From NCBI GenBank assembly GCA_019057975.1, contig JAHLWJ010000030.1:1-24178 (forward strand): a DNA stretch of 24,178 nucleotides. The letters run 5' to 3'. Shown here piece by piece: positions 24,107 through 24,178 of this stretch (the stretch's first letter is position 1; each line of letters starts with the position of its first letter). Source of the stretch: Promethearchaeota archaeon (GTDB lineage Archaea; Asgardarchaeota; Lokiarchaeia; Sigynarchaeales; SOKP01). Under the pieces are notes generated by a model. That model did no database searches. It was not told where the DNA came from and saw only the letters and a list, made by a program, of their open reading frames with translations. The position numbers were made by a program, and so were the translations under genes.

Positions 24107-24124
24107 ATGGTGAAGAATCACCAT
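24107..24124. repeat. Perfect inverted repeat over the possible start codon
   Basis: ATGGTGA-AGAA-TCACCAT is a perfect 7-bp stem with a 4-base loop, 34 bp after the WecB stop. It either ends the WecB transcript or folds over the start codon (ATG at 24107 or GTG at 24110) of the next possible gene, just after its ribosome binding site. Confidence 0.45.
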
Positions 24125-24178
24125 ATTATTGGGTTATTTAATCAAATCTTAATCTATTCTAAAAAGTTACCAAACCTA
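24107..24178 (+). CDS. Possible start of a further gene, cut by window end
   Basis: AAAGGAG at 24097-24103 is the strongest Shine-Dalgarno-like site in the window. It is followed by ATG at 24107 (short spacing) and an in-frame GTG at 24110 (better spacing). The frame stays open for all 24 codons to the window end (MVKNHHIIGLFNQILIY and on). It starts 34 bp after the WecB stop and could be the next gene of that operon. There is too little sequence for a family. Confidence 0.4.
   Translation, partial: MVKNHHIIGLFNQILIYSKKLPNL

Noticed and set aside
1..24178. Insertion sequences or integrases as the cause of the gene decay
   Set aside because: No transposase-like or integrase-like frame and no paired terminal inverted repeats were seen on either strand.

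Overview
The window is a very AT-rich stretch that reads as one large surface-glycan (lipid-linked oligosaccharide, N-glycan or exopolysaccharide) locus. An archaeon is the best guess, and a Lokiarchaeia-like Asgard archaeon is the specific suggestion. The reasons are: almost no Shine-Dalgarno sites before starts, a TATA-like box about 27 bp before one start (leaderless style), a Dpm1-like polyprenyl-phosphate sugar synthase, and a large GT-C-like membrane protein. That protein carries a concanavalin-like domain of a type I associate with Lokiarchaeota, plus many N-glycosylation sequons. This assignment is inference; no rRNA or taxonomic marker is present.

Layout. 1-781: end of a GT2 polyprenyl-phosphate sugar synthase, followed by decayed copies of its own 3' end. 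1245-9999: five GT4-type glycosyltransferases (one on the minus strand) mixed with two small class I methyltransferases. 10119-13289 (minus): a 1056-residue GT-C-like membrane glycosyltransferase with a large extracellular tail. 13439-15887 (plus): an FkbM methyltransferase and an alpha/alpha-toroid protein. 15965-18970 (minus): a heparinase II/III-like protein and an AAC(3)-family acyltransferase, probably one operon. 19096-19506 (plus): a short chimeric ORF that joins a glycosyltransferase-like N-terminus to a heparinase-like C-terminus. 19603-20874 (plus): a sixth GT4. 20978-22573 (minus): a Wzx-type flippase. 22963-24072 (plus): a WecB-type UDP-GlcNAc 2-epimerase. 24107 to the end: possible start of another gene.

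How the genes fit together (inference): WecB would supply UDP-ManNAc. The GT2 would charge a polyprenyl phosphate, the GT4 enzymes would extend a lipid-linked glycan in the cytoplasm, and the methyltransferases and the AAC(3)-like enzyme would decorate it. The flippase would move it outward, and the GT-C-like protein would act on the outer face with a lipid-linked donor. The heparinase-like and toroid proteins would cleave, epimerise or otherwise modify a glycan, perhaps one containing uronic acid.

The most notable feature is gene turnover. Intergenic regions hold recognisable corpses: two extra fragments of the GT2 C-terminus with in-frame stops, a fragment resembling the nucleotide-binding region of the 1245-2477 glycosyltransferase, a possible GT4 N-terminus scrap at 8618, and the GT/heparinase chimera. 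No transposase, integrase, tRNA, rRNA or CRISPR array was found.
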